From Flavobacterium sp. J372 (GTDB taxonomy: Bacteria; Bacteroidota; Bacteroidia; Flavobacteriales; Flavobacteriaceae): a DNA stretch of 64,000 nt. The DNA lies in contig NZ_JAJOMZ010000004.1 in assembly GCF_024699965.1 (NCBI RefSeq), positions 1,796,001 to 1,860,000 on the forward strand, in the 5' to 3' direction. Positions 1 through 9,004 of the stretch are shown one piece after another (within the stretch, counting starts at the first letter, position 1; each line of letters begins with the position of its first letter). The position numbers and the translations under genes are program-made. The notes beneath the pieces are model-generated. The model ran no database searches. It saw nothing but the letters and a program-made list of their open reading frames with translations, and was not told the DNA's origin.

Positions 1-483
1 CAAGACATTTATTTCATTGCATTTCCATTGGGCTGAGTAAGTCATATTTTCAAGGTAAGGCTTAAGCTTTTCAAAGGTTTCATATGAAATTTTTTTTGCA
101 AGGCTTATGTGTGGCGATTTGTTTTTGCTTTTCAAAACTTCCATAAGTTGAAGTATAGGCTCGGGATTTTCTATCTCTAATATAACGGTTACGCTATGCC
201 CATGGTCATAGTAATTCCATTTGCCGGTTTTAATCCAAAACGAATGCCGGCCACTGGCAAGATCTTGCGTTGTATCTTTTAAATTCTTGTCATCAGTAAG
301 TTTGTCAAACAGCGTTATATGCGCAATAGACTGTACGTTTCGCTCGCCAATGTCAGCAATGGCATTAAGTTCTTTCTTTATTTTTGCAATGGCATCTTTT
401 ACCTCCGGCGGAGGAGACAACACAATCAGGTAAGCATATAGCGGCCCAAAAAGTGATGTCTGGTTATAAATACGCCTGGCCAT
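1..483 (-). CDS. 2'-5' RNA ligase family (2H phosphodiesterase) protein, partial
   Basis: The reading frame runs off the left edge; 161 residues from the N-terminus are visible. Both signature motifs of the 2H phosphoesterase superfamily are present: HITLF (HxT) near residue 55 and HISLA (HxS) near residue 125. Family members hydrolyse or form 2'-5' or cyclic phosphodiester bonds in RNA or nucleotides; the substrate here is unknown. The ATG at 483 lies inside the 3' end of msrA (20-bp overlap, other frame), so the two are probably translationally coupled. The C-terminal end is outside the window. Confidence 0.85.
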   Translation of the reverse strand, partial: MARRIYNQTSLFGPLYAYLIVLSPPPEVKDAIAKIKKELNAIADIGERNVQSIAHITLFDKLTDDKNLKDTTQDLASGRHSFWIKTGKWNYYDHGHSVTVILEIENPEPILQLMEVLKSKNKSPHISLAKKISYETFEKLKPYLENMTYSAQWKCNEINVL

Positions 484-991
484 TGCCCTGAAGGTGTTTC
501 AGTTTCTCCATATCGGCAACATCACCAAAACGTTCCAGTATCACCTTTAGCTTAGGGTCTATATATGTCTTGCAGAAGGGGCGGTTCACATCAGTGTAAT
601 AGTAATCTTTTTGCTCATCAATATTCTCCCTGAAACCCCAATAGGGCAGTACCTGCGTAACAATAGGCATTTCAAACTCTGCCTGCAATACAAATAGTGC
701 TGCTTTTATTTCGTGTATATCATTCTCATCAAAATAGTAAACAGCTGACCGGTACTTGCTGCGCATACTGTGCTGTGTAGTTGAGCTATGCGTATAAACA
801 TGTACTGCTATAAGGGTTTCAGTTGGTATAACAGATGGATCATATTCCACAATTACAGCTTCAGAATAAGCATCGTTGTCGCCTGTTGATGCTATCCAGC
901 CCTGTTGTACAGATAACACGCCCTTGAGCGATGAAAACACCGCCTCAGTACACCAGTGGCATCCGCCGCCAAAGCCTATTTTTCTTACCAT
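464..991 (-). CDS. msrA: Peptide-methionine (S)-S-oxide reductase MsrA
   Basis: Repairs oxidised methionine (the S-sulfoxide) in proteins using thioredoxin-type reductants. The 175-residue protein starts MVRKIGFGGGCHWC; Cys11 is the catalytic cysteine, in the variant motif GCHWCTE instead of the usual GCFWG. It has further MsrA features, THSSTTQHSMRSKYRSA around residue 70 and a conserved C-terminal region. There is no signal peptide, so it is cytoplasmic. It overlaps the downstream 2H phosphodiesterase gene by 20 bp. Its upstream neighbour is divergent. Confidence 0.93.
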   Translation of the reverse strand: MVRKIGFGGGCHWCTEAVFSSLKGVLSVQQGWIASTGDNDAYSEAVIVEYDPSVIPTETLIAVHVYTHSSTTQHSMRSKYRSAVYYFDENDIHEIKAALFVLQAEFEMPIVTQVLPYWGFRENIDEQKDYYYTDVNRPFCKTYIDPKLKVILERFGDVADMEKLKHLQGNGQAYL

Positions 992-1117
992 AGAGATAAA
1001 ATTAATAAATTGTGTATAAATCCAAAATCAGGTTTAACATTTTTATAATCAAGAAAATTTAAGAATATTAACTTATGATGTATTATTTTCATATATTTGA
1101 CGCGTAGCTGTTTCAAA

Positions 1118-2500
1118 ATGAAAAGGAGAGAATATGCCATAGTTGATATTGAGACTACCGGGGGTAATGCCGGTGGCAGCCGCATTACCGAAATTGCCGT
1201 GATTATACATGATGGCTTGGCAGTTATTGACAGGTGGGAAACGCTTGTCAACCCTCAAAAAAATATACCACTGCCTATTTTTGCCTTGACAGGAATCAAT
1301 AACGAAATCGTCAGTGATGCACCAATATTTGATGACATAGCCGAAAAGTTATTTGATATGCTTGACGGTCGCATATTTGTGGCACATAACGTAAACTTTG
1401 ATTATTCTTTCATACGCCACCAGTTACATGAGTCAGGATTTAAATGGACTGCAAGAAAGCTGTGTACAGTGCGTGCCACGAGAAAGATAAGGCCGGGACT
1501 TTATTCTTACAGCCTTGGTAACCTGTGCCGCTCACTTGACATACCGCTTAATAACAGGCACAGGGCAGGAGGTGATGCCGATGCTACTGCCATATTATTT
1601 TCGCGCCTGCTGCAGTGGGATATAGATGGGGAAATAGAAAAGATGATCAAAAAAGCATCGTATGACCAACGCCTGCCACCCAACCTGCCGCCTGATGATT
1701 TTGAGCAGCTGCCTGAAAAGCCCGGAGTATATTATTTTTATAACCAGGCTAAAAAGGTAGTATATGTTGGCAAAGCGGTTAACCTGAAAAAGCGTGTGGC
1801 ATCTCATTTTAGCGGGAATAACATAAGTCCCCAGCGGCAGCATTTCTTGCGTGATATCCACAGCATTACTTTTGAAGTTTGTGCCAATGAGCTTATGGCG
1901 CTGCTGCTTGAATGTACCGAAATCAAAAAACTGTGGCCTGCCTACAATAAAGCTTTAAAAAGGTTTGAACCTAAGTTTGGATTGTATGAATATGAGGCCC
2001 GCAATGGCTACCGGTATCTGGCTGTAGGCAAAGTAAGCAAAAGCCAGCCGTGTATAGAAATGTTCCATTCGTTGTATGATGCTACTGTGCTGTTACGCAG
2101 GCTTGCGGAAGAATTTGATATTGACTACAGATTTTGCAAATACGGCACCACATCAGATGAAGCCTTACCAAGACCAATAATTACAGATTTACCTACTGTA
2201 AATGAGCACAATAATAAAGTTGAAAACGCTCTTGATCATTACTTAAGCAACAGGCCAAGTTTTGCCATAATCGATAAAGGCAGAGCCGCCGACGAGAAAA
2301 GCTGTATCTGGGTTGAGAACGGGCATTTTTACGGTATGGGCTATGTATCTGCAGATATGGGATTTAGCCAGCCTGCAGAGGTTCGGGAGTATGTAACACC
2401 GTATAAAAGCAACCAGTATATTATGCAGCTTATCAACTCTTATGCGCAAAAATATCCAGGTAAAGTCTTGATGCAGAATACGCTATCTGAAGCGGTGTAA
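1118..2500 (+). CDS. DEDDh 3'-5' exonuclease fused to GIY-YIG nuclease domain
   Basis: About 460 residues. The N-terminal half is a DnaQ/epsilon-like exonuclease: IVDIETTGG (D10, E12), HNVNFDYSF and HRAGGDADAT supply the DEDDh residues. The second half has a UvrC/Cho-type GIY-YIG fold: GVYYF, then YVGKAVNLKKRV, then LLLECTEIKKLWPAYNKA with the conserved Glu and Asn. This fusion is common in Bacteroidota and is often labelled a UvrC-like or Cho-like protein; a role in excision repair is inferred. I chose the ATG at 1118 because it opens directly into the first exonuclease strand; an upstream in-frame TTG at 1097 would only add seven unconserved residues. Confidence 0.88.
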   Translation: MKRREYAIVDIETTGGNAGGSRITEIAVIIHDGLAVIDRWETLVNPQKNIPLPIFALTGINNEIVSDAPIFDDIAEKLFDMLDGRIFVAHNVNFDYSFIRHQLHESGFKWTARKLCTVRATRKIRPGLYSYSLGNLCRSLDIPLNNRHRAGGDADATAILFSRLLQWDIDGEIEKMIKKASYDQRLPPNLPPDDFEQLPEKPGVYYFYNQAKKVVYVGKAVNLKKRVASHFSGNNISPQRQHFLRDIHSITFEVCANELMALLLECTEIKKLWPAYNKALKRFEPKFGLYEYEARNGYRYLAVGKVSKSQPCIEMFHSLYDATVLLRRLAEEFDIDYRFCKYGTTSDEALPRPIITDLPTVNEHNNKVENALDHYLSNRPSFAIIDKGRAADEKSCIWVENGHFYGMGYVSADMGFSQPAEVREYVTPYKSNQYIMQLINSYAQKYPGKVLMQNTLSEAV

Positions 2501-2573
2501 CTTTACACTTAACAACCTCGCACACATAAACTAGTGCGATTAACATGTTGGGCGTAATTGGTTTCGCGGCAAA

Positions 2574-5371
2574 TTATCCTAACTTCTCCAGCACCTTCTC
2601 CAAATCCACGGCATCATCGAAGAAATTCGCCCACAGGTCGCCCAATTTTTTAACGCGTTCGGGCAGGGTTTTAATGTTGTAGTCTTTCAGGTTGAACTTA
2701 GGGTTGTCAAGCTCTTCCCAGGCTAGCGGAGTACTGGCAGTGGCGCCTTCGCGCGGGCGGAGGGAGTAGGCGCAGCTCATGGTCTTGCCCTTGCCGTTCT
2801 GTAAAAAATCGAGGTACACCTTGCCCTTGCGCTTGTTGGGCATGCGCTCAAGGCTCGTGATATCGGGTAGCGCCGAGAGCACAAACTGACTTATGATGTG
2901 CGAGAAATCGCGGGTTTGGTCATACGTGTACTTGGGCAGCACCGGGATAAAGATATGCAGCCCCTTGCCGCCACTGGTTTTAAGGTAACCTTTAATGCCC
3001 AGGCTGTCCAGTATTTCCTTCACCTTTTTGGCTACGGTAACCAGTTCGGGTATGCCAATTTCATTCGGGTCGAGGTCAAAAATGATATAGTCGGGATTGT
3101 TGATGCTGCCCAGGCGGCTGCTCCACGGGTTGATCTCGATGCAGCCCAGGTTGGCCATATACATCAGCGTTTCCTTATCGTTGCAGATAAGGTACTCAAT
3201 GCTCTCCTGCGTGCTCTTACTCTTTATCTTCTTGGTCTTGGACCACTTAGGCGCGTTACCCTGCATATCTTTCTGGAAGAAACCCTCACCCTGAATACCG
3301 TTTGGCGTGCGGCGCATACTCTGCGGACGCTCCTGTATGTAGGGCAGGAGGTACTCGGCCATCATATCGTAATATTCTATGACGTCGCCCTTGGTATAGC
3401 CCTCATCCGGCCAAAATATCTTATCCGGATTAGTAATCTCTACCTTGTCTTTATCATAGCCTTTCTTCATGGAGTATTTAGGCGAAATGTTCTTTTTAGT
3501 CGTTATTTTCTTTTTAGTCTCAGTCGCAGTCACAGTCACAGTCTCAGTTGTCTTATTCGCAGCTTTTGACTTGTCGCTCTTGGCTTCCGATTTCGGACTT
3601 TGGTCTTTTGACTTACTCGTGGCTTTTGGCTTGTCGCTAGTGGCTTTCTTTGAAACTTTCTTCTCAATAGCTTTTTCTGCTGTCGTCTCGTCAAGTTTTT
3701 GGCTGCTTGCTTGTGGCTTTTCCCTAACTACATCTTTCGGGTCTTTATCATTCCGCAGCGCAATAAACACCGGGTGGCGAAGCGAGTTGGTTTCGGTCCA
3801 CTCCGTGTATTTTATCTGGGCAACGAGCTCGGGGTTAATGAAGTGGATACCGCGTTCCCGCGGTTTTACGGCGAAAGGCGAGTCCTTGATTTCCAGCTTC
3901 TTCAGTTTGGTGGCCATGTCTTTAAGCGACTCGTCATTAAAGCCTGTACCGCACTTACCGGCATAGATGAACTTATCACCTTCATAATACCCAAGCAGCA
4001 GCGAACCGAAGCCTGAGCGGCCGCCTTTTGGGTCGGTAAATCCGCCGATGACCATTTCCTGTTCTTTAGTGATCTTGATTTTGAGCCACTCTTTCGAGCG
4101 CTTATTTATGAGGTATTTGGAGTCTACCTTCTTCGCGATGAGGCCTTCGCCTTCCAGTTTTTCAGCTTCTTTCAGTGCCTTTGCACCTTTGCCAACGATA
4201 TGTTTGCTGTAGATGATCTCGTCCGATTGGGGGAGAAGTGCTTCAAGTATCCGCTTGCGCTGGAGGAGTTTGAGTCCGGTCAGGTCAAACCCGTTGAAGT
4301 ACAATATATCAAACACATAGCACTTAAGCTGGCCTCGGTCGGGGTTCTCGGCAAAGTACTGCAACCACTGGAAATGGCTCTTGCCTTTACTGTCTTCCAC
4401 CACAATCTCACCGTCAAGGATAACATCGTCTTTAATCGCCTCAAAAGCTTTTACAAGCGGTTTGTATTTATCGTTGAAAGAAAGATTGTTACGCGAAACC
4501 AGGTCGACCTTGCCTTTATTGATGCGGATAAGCGACCGGTAACCGTCATACTTCGTTTCGAAAATCCAGTCGTCATTGTCGAATACTTCATCCGTAAGCG
4601 TGGCTAGCATCGGAAGCCAGGTACTAGGGAAGTTCTTCAACGGCTTGGCATCGGCAACGTCCTCGGCAGTAAATTTAGGTGTTTCGGTCTCAGTCTCAGT
4701 TGGCGCATCAGGCTCTAAAGTTTCTTCCTCATCAGCCAGGATGTTTTTATCATAGTCGGAATTTTTCTCTGCGCGGTTGCTTTTCCATACATTACTCTTC
4801 TTATCATTAGCAATTTCGTCAAGCGTACGGCCTGTAACCACTGACGTCTGGTCAAAATCCTTGCCATCGGCATATTCATCCTTGCCTTTCATCAGCAGCC
4901 AGGGGTCGCTGTCGTCTTTGCTTTTTATACGCACAATGTGATAGGAGCCCTTTAATTTTTTGCCGTTAAGCACAGCCTTGATGTTGCCTTCTTTCAGCAT
5001 TTTTTTAGTATTTTCTCGCTTTCCACGGGGTCATCGCTGCCCTCGGCGAGAAAGGTTCCCGTATCCCAAACCATCACCGTACCACCGCCGTACTGCCCTT
5101 TTGGGATAGTCCCTTCAAAGTCAATATAATCCATAGGGTGATCCTCAACATGCATGGCAAGGCGTTTTACTTTTGTATCTGCCGACGGGCCTTTTGGCAC
5201 TGCCCAGCTTACCAGCACGCCATCAATCTCCAGGCGATAGTCATAGTGCAGGCGGGAGGCATCGTGTTTCTGTACTACAAAATGCAGCTCTTTCCCTGGT
5301 TTTTTAACCTTACCCTTAGGCTCTGCAGTTTTCTTGAAGTCACGCTTACGGTTATATTCACTCAGCTTCAT
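2574..5371 (-). CDS. ligD: DNA ligase D (PE-LIG-POL), frameshifted
   Basis: Multifunctional end-joining enzyme that works with Ku. Order: 3'-phosphoesterase (about residues 20-190, with HDASRLHYDYRLE and MHVEDHP), ATP-dependent ligase (about 240-540, adenylated Lys in ETKYDGYR), a Lys/Ser/Thr/Glu-rich linker (about 540-650) and a primase-polymerase domain (about 650-932, with FDLDPNE). The frame breaks inside the phosphoesterase domain: a run of seven A on the coding strand (5000-5006) gives KKC-stop at 4994. One extra A joins both parts (codons 1-124 and the downstream 808) into a normal 932-residue LigD. The run is also a canonical A-AAA-AAA slippery heptamer in the right frame, and an internal ATG at 5000 overlaps the stop. 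Two linker stretches (3517-3549 and 4687-4700) are written in CAGTCN-type simple repeats also found between genes. It lies just 5 bp downstream of ku. Confidence 0.88.
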
Positions 5372-5376
5372 GGCGG

Positions 5377-6164
5377 TTAATTTTTAATAGTGGCAAGGCT
5401 GGCGCGCAGTTGTTCAAGCAGGTCATCTTTAGGTTCTGAGGCTTTTTTGCGGCGTGTTTTTGGTTCCGGAGCTTTAGCGCCCGGTTTTTCGGCTGCTTTT
5501 TTCTTAATCATCTTGATAAGGTCTTCCTTATAAGTATCCTTGTATTTCTTGGGGTCGAACTTATCTGTTAGCGAATTGATGATGCTCATCGCCAAATCAA
5601 GCTCCTTTTTGTTGATGGTAATGTCTCTGGGGATGAGCTCTACTTCTTTTGGGTCGCGCAGCTCGTCATTAAAGCGTATCTGTATGAGCAGTATGGCGTC
5701 ATCCTCAACTTTTAAAATTCCCATGTGCTGGGCCGTACGCATTACAAATTTGCACAGGCCGACTTTACCCGACTTTTTCATCGCTTCCCTCAGCAGTGCA
5801 TATACTTTTTTTGCTTCTTTAGCCGGCTCGCAGATGTATGGCTTCTCTAAATATTTACTCGGAATTTCTTCTTCTTTGATGAACTCGAAAATATCCAGCG
5901 TGCTGCTTTTCTCGGGTTGGACCTTAGCAAAGTCATCTTTGTCAAGCACTACATAGTCACCATTTTCCTTTTTGTAGCCTTTGGCAATATCATCCCACGA
6001 TACTTCCTTACCATCTTTTTGCAGACACGCACATATTGTATTGCACATTTGTCTTTCGCGCGTATCATATCGAGATTAAGATTATGTGCCTGCGTGCCGC
6101 TGTATAGTTTTATGGGGATGTTTACCAGCCCGAAGCTGATACTCCCTTTCCATAATGCTTTCAT
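5377..6164 (-). CDS. ku: Ku protein, non-homologous end joining, frameshifted
   Basis: Bacterial Ku binds double-strand ends as a homodimer and recruits LigD. The N-terminus MKALWKGSISFGLVNIP is typical, followed by KCAIQYVRVCKK; the correct continuation DGKEVSWDDIAKGY sits in the -1 frame. Adding one A to the A5 run (6016-6020) restores a 262-residue Ku with a basic Lys/Pro-rich C-terminal tail. As read, translation stops after 71 residues. It is the first gene of a ku-ligD pair, downstream of a terminator at 6191-6223, so it should have its own promoter; I did not find an exact TAnnTTTG box. Confidence 0.88.
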
Positions 6165-6190
6165 GATGTTTTGTTTAAGGTTAATAACCG

Positions 6191-6223
6191 AAAAGGCAGC
6201 AACTATAACAGCTACTGCCTTTT
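6191..6223 (-). terminator. Intrinsic terminator of the alcohol dehydrogenase gene
   Basis: Inverted repeat AAAAGGCAG ... CTGCCTTTT with a 15-base loop, just past the stop of the minus-strand dehydrogenase gene. The flanking A/T runs give a U tract on the transcript. It separates that transcription unit from ku-ligD. Confidence 0.7.
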
Positions 6224-6250
6224 AAAATTAAACACTATAGAATATAATAC

Positions 6251-7405
6251 CTATGGTTTTAATACTACTTTCACACAGTTTTCTTCTTTATTGTTGAAAA
6301 TGTCATACATCTTCGCGGCATCGGCCATTGGTACGTTGTGTGTGATAATGTCATTAAGCGTAACCTTGCCTGTCTGCACAAGATCAATCAGGTGGTCTAT
6401 GTAGTTGTGTACCGGCGCCTGCCCTCCACGCATCTTGATTCCCTTATCAAACCACTGGTGCAGCGGGAAATTGTCAAACGGTGTACCGTACACGCCCACT
6501 ACAGTTACCGTACCGCCTCTGCGAACGGCATCAAAACAGCGCTCTAATGTTTTCATTGTTCCCATTTCACCCTGGATGATGTTCTTGGCACTTGTCCATA
6601 TAGAGTGGTCAGCTTCCATACCCACGGCGTCCACACATACGTCAGCACCGTAACCTCCGGTCATGTTGCGTATGGCTTCAACCGCATCAACATCTTTACC
6701 GTTGATAGTTTCCACATTGGCAGCAAGTCGCGCTTTTTCGAGACGATAGTCAAGTATATCTACGCCTATTACACGGCCTGCACCGCGCAGCCATGCCGAT
6801 TTCATTGCCATGATACCCACAGGGCCGCAACCCCAAACCACAACCGTTTCACCACCCTTTAGCTCAGCCCAGTCAATGGCGCTCCATCCGGTGGGGAATA
6901 TATCTGTCAAAAATAGCACTTGCTCATCAGTAAGGCCACTGCTTATTTTACGCGGGCCGTAATCAGCATAAGGTACGCGAACATATTCTGCCTGGCCGCC
7001 GCTGTAGCCGCCATACAAATCAGTATAGCCAAACAGCGCAGCACCTTTACCGGTTAGCAGCGCACCTTCAGGGCCATAATTGTCGTTTGAATTTTCACAA
7101 TGCGTCGGCAAATCCATGTTACAAAAATGGCATGAACCGCACGAGATAGGGAAGGGCACTACCACGCGGTCGCCTTTAACCAGGTTGCGCACATTACTGC
7201 CTACTTCTTCGACAATGCCCATGAACTCGTGGCCCATAATCATATTTTTTGCCTGTGGCAGGTAGCCGTTATAAATATGCAGGTCACTACCGCATATGGC
7301 AGTTGATGTAACCTTAAGTATTACATCTCTCTGGTCTTCAATAATAGGGTCGTCAACAGTTTCAACCCTCATGTCTTTTGGTTTGTGGAAAACTACTGCT
7401 TTCAT
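6251..7405 (-). CDS. Zinc-dependent alcohol dehydrogenase (MDR family)
   Basis: Medium-chain zinc dehydrogenase of 384 residues, of the formaldehyde-dehydrogenase-like type. Catalytic zinc ligands: Cys38 in AICGSDLH, and GHE near residue 62. The structural zinc site is CGSCHFCNMDLPTHC. The Rossmann motif is VWGCGPVGIMA. Oxidises an alcohol or aldehyde with NAD(P)+; the substrate cannot be told from sequence. It is 28 bp downstream of the DUF6766 gene on the same strand, probably co-transcribed. Such dehydrogenases often sit with YciE, DUF6766 and Ku/LigD genes in general-stress clusters, which suggests detoxification under stress (inference). Confidence 0.88.
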   Translation of the reverse strand: MKAVVFHKPKDMRVETVDDPIIEDQRDVILKVTSTAICGSDLHIYNGYLPQAKNMIMGHEFMGIVEEVGSNVRNLVKGDRVVVPFPISCGSCHFCNMDLPTHCENSNDNYGPEGALLTGKGAALFGYTDLYGGYSGGQAEYVRVPYADYGPRKISSGLTDEQVLFLTDIFPTGWSAIDWAELKGGETVVVWGCGPVGIMAMKSAWLRGAGRVIGVDILDYRLEKARLAANVETINGKDVDAVEAIRNMTGGYGADVCVDAVGMEADHSIWTSAKNIIQGEMGTMKTLERCFDAVRRGGTVTVVGVYGTPFDNFPLHQWFDKGIKMRGGQAPVHNYIDHLIDLVQTGKVTLNDIITHNVPMADAAKMYDIFNNKEENCVKVVLKP

Positions 7406-7433
7406 AAGTTGGATGGTTTTTTATTAGTAATTA

Positions 7434-8090
7434 TTATTCTCCGGTTTCGTCATGCGGTGCATCTACCGGCTTTGATTGCGGTGAGCCCTGCTGGCGCAGG
7501 TAAATTGATAGTGTAATTATTGCAAACACCGATAAAAATTCGCTTTGCCAGTTCTGGAATGATTCAAACCAAAAACGTGAGTCAGCTATATATTCTCCCG
7601 CTGTTTCCAGTGGTTTTCCCTTTAAAGCATTTTGCTCATTTTCATCGGCTAAACTTCCGTAGAAATGTATAATGAATGATACAATGAACAGTAACAGCAA
7701 TGACAGCGTTAGTGAGTGCTTATACACAGCCAGCAGCCATCCGCCTTTTTTAACCGGCCACGGGGCATCTTCCACAGTAGGGTCGGGCTCACGGTCAGAT
7801 TCGTCTGTCCCGTCAAATCTTTTCGACTCAGAAGAGCCTTTCTGCATCAGGAAGATGGTAAACCAGACAAACAATGCCATCTGGAAAAATTCGCTTTCCC
7901 AGTTTTCAAATGTTGCCTGTATGAAATGGCCCGTGGTTAAATAGTCAGTTAAAGACACGGCAGCGCCGCCATCTTCAACCTGTTCTTTATTATGCTCCTG
8001 AAGGCCAAAAGCTACCTGCCCGATAATTGATGCCAAAAACAATAACAGGAAAGTAATGGAAAGCCCATTATTCCGAAAAAATGCTTTCAT
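7434..8090 (-). CDS. DUF6766 family membrane protein
   Basis: A 218-residue protein with an internal duplication: each half has a hydrophobic helix followed by an ENWESEFFQ or QNWQSEFLS motif and a second helix (around residues 10-30, 65-85, 125-145 and 185-205). A proline/acid-rich loop joins the halves. The repeated W-x-SEF motif fits DUF6766, whose function is unknown. It lies between the YciE-type gene and the alcohol dehydrogenase, a neighbourhood suggesting a role in envelope or oxidative stress. Confidence 0.75.
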   Translation of the reverse strand: MKAFFRNNGLSITFLLLFLASIIGQVAFGLQEHNKEQVEDGGAAVSLTDYLTTGHFIQATFENWESEFFQMALFVWFTIFLMQKGSSESKRFDGTDESDREPDPTVEDAPWPVKKGGWLLAVYKHSLTLSLLLLFIVSFIIHFYGSLADENEQNALKGKPLETAGEYIADSRFWFESFQNWQSEFLSVFAIITLSIYLRQQGSPQSKPVDAPHDETGE

Positions 8091-8112
8091 GTGGTTAAGT
8101 TGTGTAAAATAA

Positions 8113-8134
8113 AACGGGGCGTTAAAGCCCCGTC
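8113..8134 (-). terminator. Intrinsic terminator of the YciE-type gene
   Basis: Perfect 7-bp GC-rich stem ACGGGGC / GCCCCGT with a 6-base loop, followed on the minus strand by TTTTATTTT. It sits directly past the stop of the ferritin-like gene. Confidence 0.8.
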
Positions 8135-8151
8135 TTCATTGATGCTGCCAA

Positions 8152-8826
8152 TTACATCATCTCTTCTTCCGCATCTTCGTCAGCAGCATCAAAATTGATG
8201 GTGTTGTAAGCGGCGTCTGTAAGTGTAGTGTCAGCTTCTTTTTCTTCAGCAAGAGTCATTTCAAGAAGTTGTGCAGCTTCTTCTTCGCCAAGTGTTTTGG
8301 CAAAAGCTACCAATGTTCCGTATGTTGCAATCTCGTAGTGTTCAATTTTTTGTGAAGCGGCAATGATGCCTGCATCACGCACAGGGCCCGGCTCAGTACT
8401 TTCCATAATGTCCTGGCCTTCTTTAATAAGCCCGTCCATAGCCTCGCATTTTTTTGCAGTAGCTTTTTTGCCCGCAAGTTCAAATACTTTTTCGAGGCGT
8501 GCTACCTGCTCTTCAGTTACTGCAGTGTGCTCATCAATAGCCATTACAAGGCTTTCAGTTTCAGCATTCTTAGCCATTTTAGGTAAAGCTTTTAAAAGTG
8601 CTTTCTCTGCCCAGTAAATATCCTTAAGGCTGTCAATATAAAGTTCCCTTAGTCCTTCAGCTGCGGTAGATTTTGCTTTTACCTTTCCGCGGCTGTCAGT
8701 TTTTGATGCCGTAGATTTTGATGCTGTTGCCTTTTTTGCAGTGGTTTTTGATGCTGTAGATTTTGATGCTGCTGTAGATTTAGTTCCGGTACTTTTCTTA
8801 GCAGTTGATTTTGTTGCTGTTTTCAT
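8152..8826 (-). CDS. YciE/YciF-type ferritin-like protein (DUF892) with histone-like tail
   Basis: The C-terminal 165 residues form a DUF892 four-helix ferritin-like domain: ELYIDSLKDIYWAEKAL, then AIDEHTAVTEEQ, SQKIEHYEIATYGTL and LAEEKEADTTL carry the Glu/His metal ligands. The first ~58 residues are almost entirely Lys, Ala, Ser and Thr in repeats such as SKSTASKTTAKKAT, resembling histone H1 tails. The C-terminal end is very acidic (DAADEDAEEEMM). Family members are stress-induced. A DNA-binding tail on a ferritin-like core could protect DNA somewhat as Dps does, but that is inference. It has its own -7 box (8872-8879) and terminator. Confidence 0.85.
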   Translation of the reverse strand: MKTATKSTAKKSTGTKSTAASKSTASKTTAKKATASKSTASKTDSRGKVKAKSTAAEGLRELYIDSLKDIYWAEKALLKALPKMAKNAETESLVMAIDEHTAVTEEQVARLEKVFELAGKKATAKKCEAMDGLIKEGQDIMESTEPGPVRDAGIIAASQKIEHYEIATYGTLVAFAKTLGEEEAAQLLEMTLAEEKEADTTLTDAAYNTINFDAADEDAEEEMM

Positions 8827-8871
8827 GATAATGTTGGATGTTTGTAATTATTATTTTGTAATGCTCTCTAA

Positions 8872-8879
8872 CAAATTTA
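8872..8879 (-). promoter_or_regulatory. -7 promoter box of the YciE-type gene
   Basis: TAAATTTG on the minus strand matches the Bacteroidota -7 consensus TAnnTTTG, 46 bp before the ATG. I see no TTG at the usual -33 distance. Confidence 0.5.
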
Positions 8880-9004
8880 GAAGTAACTTAGAGCGAGAAA
8901 TCCTAATAATATATTAAAAATCAGCCGATAACAAATGTTTAACGCTGATTGTAGGAAAACCTTTCGCAGGTATTTGCAAGATTTTACATTTTTGTTGCAT
9001 AATT

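Noticed and set aside
2518..2539. Hairpin TCGCAC / GTGCGA between the exonuclease gene and ligD
   Set aside because: Short stem, ten-base loop and no T tract on either strand, so not a convincing terminator.
2898..4607. Several long plus-strand reading frames across ligD
   Set aside because: They lie wholly on the complement of a clear LigD coding sequence and have no family resemblance.
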